Assembly: GCF_932526225.1 (NCBI RefSeq)
Contig: NC_064034.1
Location: 4,016,001-4,080,000, forward strand
Direction: 5' to 3'
Origin: Nematostella vectensis
Taxonomy: Eukaryota; Cnidaria; Anthozoa; Actiniaria; Edwardsiidae
Length of the DNA: 64,000 nucleotides
Under the pieces are notes generated by a model, which was not told the origin of the DNA, did no database searches, and saw nothing but the letters and a program-made list of their open reading frames with translations. Shown piece after piece: positions 60,690 through 64,000 of the stretch (position 1 is its first letter; each line of letters begins with the position of its first letter). A program made the position numbers and the translations under genes.

Positions 60690-62600
60690 TTTATTAGTAT
60701 CTTTCCTAACTGTTTCTGTGTCTTGACATAGGCCGTATATTGTCTCCCACCTTCATTTTTATCGCCAAACCCATTGGTGCCTCATGTTCATAACAATGAT
60801 AGGATTCTTGAGCGTGTGATAGTTTGGTCATTGAGTTGTTATACGTGGGATCATCAGCAATTGCAGGTTCATTCAATGGTTGAATACGTTGGACGTGGAC
60901 GGTGGATCGTTAAGCTGTTAGATTATCAAAAAGCTAAATGAGAGATCATGAGGAACTACATGCTGGATCATTGAAAGTTTGGACCATATTGAATGGTTGA
61001 AGGATCAATGAGACTTTGAAGTTTAGATCGTTTAGCAGTAAGAGGATTAAAAAGCGGGTCAAATGATCATTGAGACTTTAGATCGTTTAGTATTTAGAGG
61101 ATCATATTACGGGTTTTAGGATCAAGGCTACTGAGGCTGAACTTGTGGGTCGACCATTTACTTTTGAGGGGAGGGGGATTAAGCAGAATTTTCTTTCACA
61201 GTAACTGGCTTGCAGGATATTGTTTCGTCCTATTACTGTTTTTTTTTTCTTTGAATCCATAGCCTGCGTCACTCGCAGCCAGAAATAATCTGCACTATTA
61301 ATAATACAGATTATTTCTGATTGAATTGCAGGTTATAAATCCAACAATGCATAAATTTTGTAGTCCTGAAGGGATGCATGTTTTTTTTTTCCTGAAAAGC
61401 CCACCCTTCCCCCTCGAAAGATGAATGGTCTCCCCGTTGCGAGAGTGACTCGACAGGGTAGCAGACGGCGAAACTCGGTCATGATCCGTAGTTTACTGGT
61501 TTATAATAGTTAAAACACTTTTGTGCCGGGATCTCCCTTTTTTCTCTTATTGCCGCCATGGCCATGTTCATATTTGGCTGCAGTCTGCATTATTTCACTA
61601 TGTTCATCCGCGTAAGTTTTCCTACAAAAAGACCGCCCGAAAAAGAAAGCTGTTCGTCATGATAACGCAAACCCGACCTGAATGCGCAGTCTACTGCTTC
61701 TCTTAATATCCCTGCGCTCCAAAGTTATTCAGCTCTGTCCCGAAGAATTGTCTGCTTAACCCGGTACCATTTGCAAGTTAGAAGGTAAGAGCGCGGATAA
61801 CACGTCACTACTGTAAACTGCATGGAACCTCGATTTAACGATATTCTCGATATAATGATCAACACCTCTGGTCCCGGGAACGTGACAGTAAAATGCATGG
61901 TGAAAATCTCGATATTCGGTATAACGATTTTTTCGATAACGATAAGAATTTCGTGTTCCAGGGTAAAAAATCTCGACATAATTATGTACACGCAATCAAA
62001 GCAAAAATGTATAACAGTTTGTTCATTTGCATTTTACAATCTAACCACACAATAATAACGCGCCTCCTTTTCTTCGTTATTTTGGATACGCCATTTTAAC
62101 TTTTCTTTTTTGCGATGGAGGGTGATGCATTTATCCGAACAGGTGTAAACGAAAACAGAAAGACCACTGATAAACCACTGAAACTGGACCATTATATATT
62201 CGTCACGTACTTTTTGACACAAATGTTACGTTTCAAAGTAGATCATGCTATTTTGTGATTTTATTATGATCTATTCGCACTGCAATTTAATAACAACATT
62301 ACAATTGTTCTATTGACTTTTTCGAATTTAAATTTTTCTTCAGCCCCCTCCACCCTCCCCTGTGTACGCGTCTGTTCGAAATGAGTGATTTCATCCTAAA
62401 GTATTGCCTGATTTTATAGTACATTTCTGTATTCCCCGTCATGTTGGAAACCTATTTTTTAACCATAACAACAAATCGTCTACAGCTTGAATACGTGAAT
62501 TCCAGTGTTCCGACCTGAGAAAACTTTGCCCAGTGTATCTATTCCATGTCGTCACTTGAGAAACATATTGACACAATTTAGCCCTATGGCGTAACATTAC
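60690..62600. other. intergenic region with small repeats
   Basis: No gene recognised. 60900-61130 has loosely repeated phrases (GATCATTGAGACTTTAGATC, GATCGTTTAG). 61281-61318 is a 12-bp-arm hairpin. 61825-61980 has repeated CTCGATATAACGAT-like words resembling the ends of pogo/Tigger-type MITEs, but no boundaries can be set. Confidence 0.4.
61281..61318. repeat. hairpin with 12-bp arms
   Basis: AGAAATAATCTG (61281-61292) and CAGATTATTTCT (61307-61318) are perfect inverted copies with a 14-base loop. Could be a tiny MITE core; no product inferred. Confidence 0.7.
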
Positions 62601-62640
62601 AATGGCTTATTATATCCTATTTTCCACCTTCCTTCAGGCC

Positions 62641-63952
62641 ATGAACATCCACGCACTCAACGGAGCATCTGGACATCCTTGTTTTCGTCCATGTCCTCAT
62701 CGCATCCGTCGCATTCCTACTAAACACCCAGCTATGCGCGTTCCTTATCTGGTACAGAGCACTTGGGAACATCCAGGACCTGTTAACCTTCCATTTGGCT
62801 TTGAGCAGCATCGGCGAGGCCGTCTTTACATCATTGCCGCTACTGCACAACACCAACAGCATCCTGATTGGTGTTTGTGCCGATGGATTTTACACATCGT
62901 CAACGATATTCCTATGCATCATGCCGAACACATGGAGGAATCAAGTCGACGAAGCTCAAGTCGACAACAACTCTGTTGTTGTCGACTATCCCTTGGCTCG
63001 TGTCCGCGATCATCGCCTTCCCGCCCCTAATAGGCGTAGGCGAGCCGCTCATGGCCAACCATTCGGGTTCGGGGAAAATACCGTACACAGTAACTGCCCT
63101 CGCAGTAAGGTATCTCGTCCCGCTGATTATAAGTGTACTATGTAGCATGAAGCTTACTTTGCAGCTGAGAAGATTCCAGGGATAAGTACAGGGGCGCGCC
63201 AATGTGTCGAGCGAAAAATCAAAGCACGGATATCTAAAGGGCGAAGGTCTTTGATGAAGAAAAGTGTTTCGTTTTTCCTTTGCTGCTCTCCGCTTGCTGG
63301 ATATCAGCTGGTGGTGGCGCTAACAGACATGGAATACCCTTTAATCCGTAGTTGTTCGACTATCATTGCGACCCTGTATGTATTTAGCATTCCAACTTTG
63401 TATGGAGAAATGCTAGATAAGAGCTACCGAGCAAAAATAAGGCAGAGAGCTAGGAAGAAGAAAGACGAGGTAGCACGGGTCAGATCTCGTGGTTTCGGCA
63501 GGCATCAGAGGCTCGACCTTTCGCGTGTCAACACCGCAGCGCAGATACAAAGTGACATGATTTTGGAACAGAAAATCGTGCACTCTCATGTACCAAGGGC
63601 ACCAGTAATGGGCGGAGAATGTACGAACAAATTCGACAACCAGGAATTCAGCATCACAGGAACGTACCGACTAAATAAACATCATACCCCTCCAGAAGGG
63701 AACAGCCATTTTCAACAGACTCCTCCGACTCGAAGGAATGTAGATTTCAGCATGCAAGCCAGCCAGACAAGTATTCCAAGAAATACTCAGCTACTCCCTC
63801 GCTTAAATACATGCGCCGACCCCAGGAGCCTTTGCGCGCTGTCCAAGCAGGTGATGCAGAAAAAGGCCAGGTCACCTCTGCGATCAAGCGAAGCCCGTCA
63901 GGCAGAGCCCGGGTCCTCGCTATGTTTAGCTTTAGGGCCAAGAGGCGAGTAG
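62641..63952 (+). pseudogene. seven-transmembrane receptor-like gene with frameshifts
   Basis: The plus strand encodes GPCR-like helices in order but in changing frames. A possible start is ATG 62641 (MNIHALNGASG). TM1-TM3 are in another frame from about 62668 (DILVFVHVLIASVAFLLNTQ, DLLTFHLALSSIGEAVF, GFYTSSTIFLCIM). TM4-TM5 are in a third from about 62955 (LLLSTIPWLVSAIIAFPPLI, YLVPLIISVLCSMKL). TM6-TM7 and a long basic tail return to the TM1 frame from about 63180 (VSFFLCCSPLAGYQLVVAL, STIIATLYVFSIPTLYGEM), ending TAG at 63950-63952. CSP and IPTLY stand where rhodopsin-class receptors have CWxP and NPxxY. At least three frame changes mean a pseudogene or sequence errors; small introns are not obvious. 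Confidence 0.55.
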
Positions 63953-64000
63953 AAAAAAGCAGGCGTTCTGTTTCTATGATCAGGGCGGACAGAACGATAG

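Overview
This window looks like animal nuclear DNA. Genes are split by many GT-AG introns, 3' ends carry AATAAA signals, and foldback MITEs, non-LTR retrotransposon fragments and minisatellites fill introns and gaps. Gene content and intron-rich structure suggest a cnidarian, probably a sea anemone such as Nematostella. That assignment is an inference, because no search was run. All gene models below were spliced by eye; each listed complete model keeps one open frame across every junction, apart from the recoded TGA in MSRA.

Layout, left to right. 82-363 (+): last two exons of a divergent actin-family protein. 1503-2669 (-): SMIM7, a 78-residue membrane protein. 3032-4462 (+): a methionine sulfoxide reductase A whose catalytic position is an in-frame TGA, with a good SECIS hairpin in the 3'UTR, so a selenoprotein. 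5684-16340 (-): EIF2B2 (17 exons), carrying a 2.2-kb, 44-bp minisatellite and several transposons in its introns. 16596-21102 (+): DCAF15, divergent from EIF2B2 across 255 bp. 22.3-28.4 kb: a gap with no gene I can support. 28464-41820 (+): an 18-exon gene for a secreted 1425-residue protein with one Ig domain, two Frizzled cysteine-rich domains and a long repeat-like region of no recognised family. 43402-48765 (-): FZR1/Cdh1 (18 exons), with a minisatellite that copies one of its own splice acceptors. 49553-60662 (+): EIF2D (20 exons), divergent from FZR1, with a short upstream ORF and two non-LTR retrotransposon insertions. 62641-63952 (+): a seven-helix receptor-like gene broken by frameshifts.

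Most genes are housekeeping: translation initiation (EIF2B2, EIF2D), ubiquitin ligase adaptors (DCAF15 for CUL4-DDB1, FZR1 for APC/C) and oxidative repair (MSRA). They are neighbours, not an operon; three pairs are head to head and may share promoters. The least ordinary items are the cysteine-free seleno-MsrA, the Ig-Fz-Fz protein, and the FZR1 minisatellite that multiplies a 3' splice site 19-fold.
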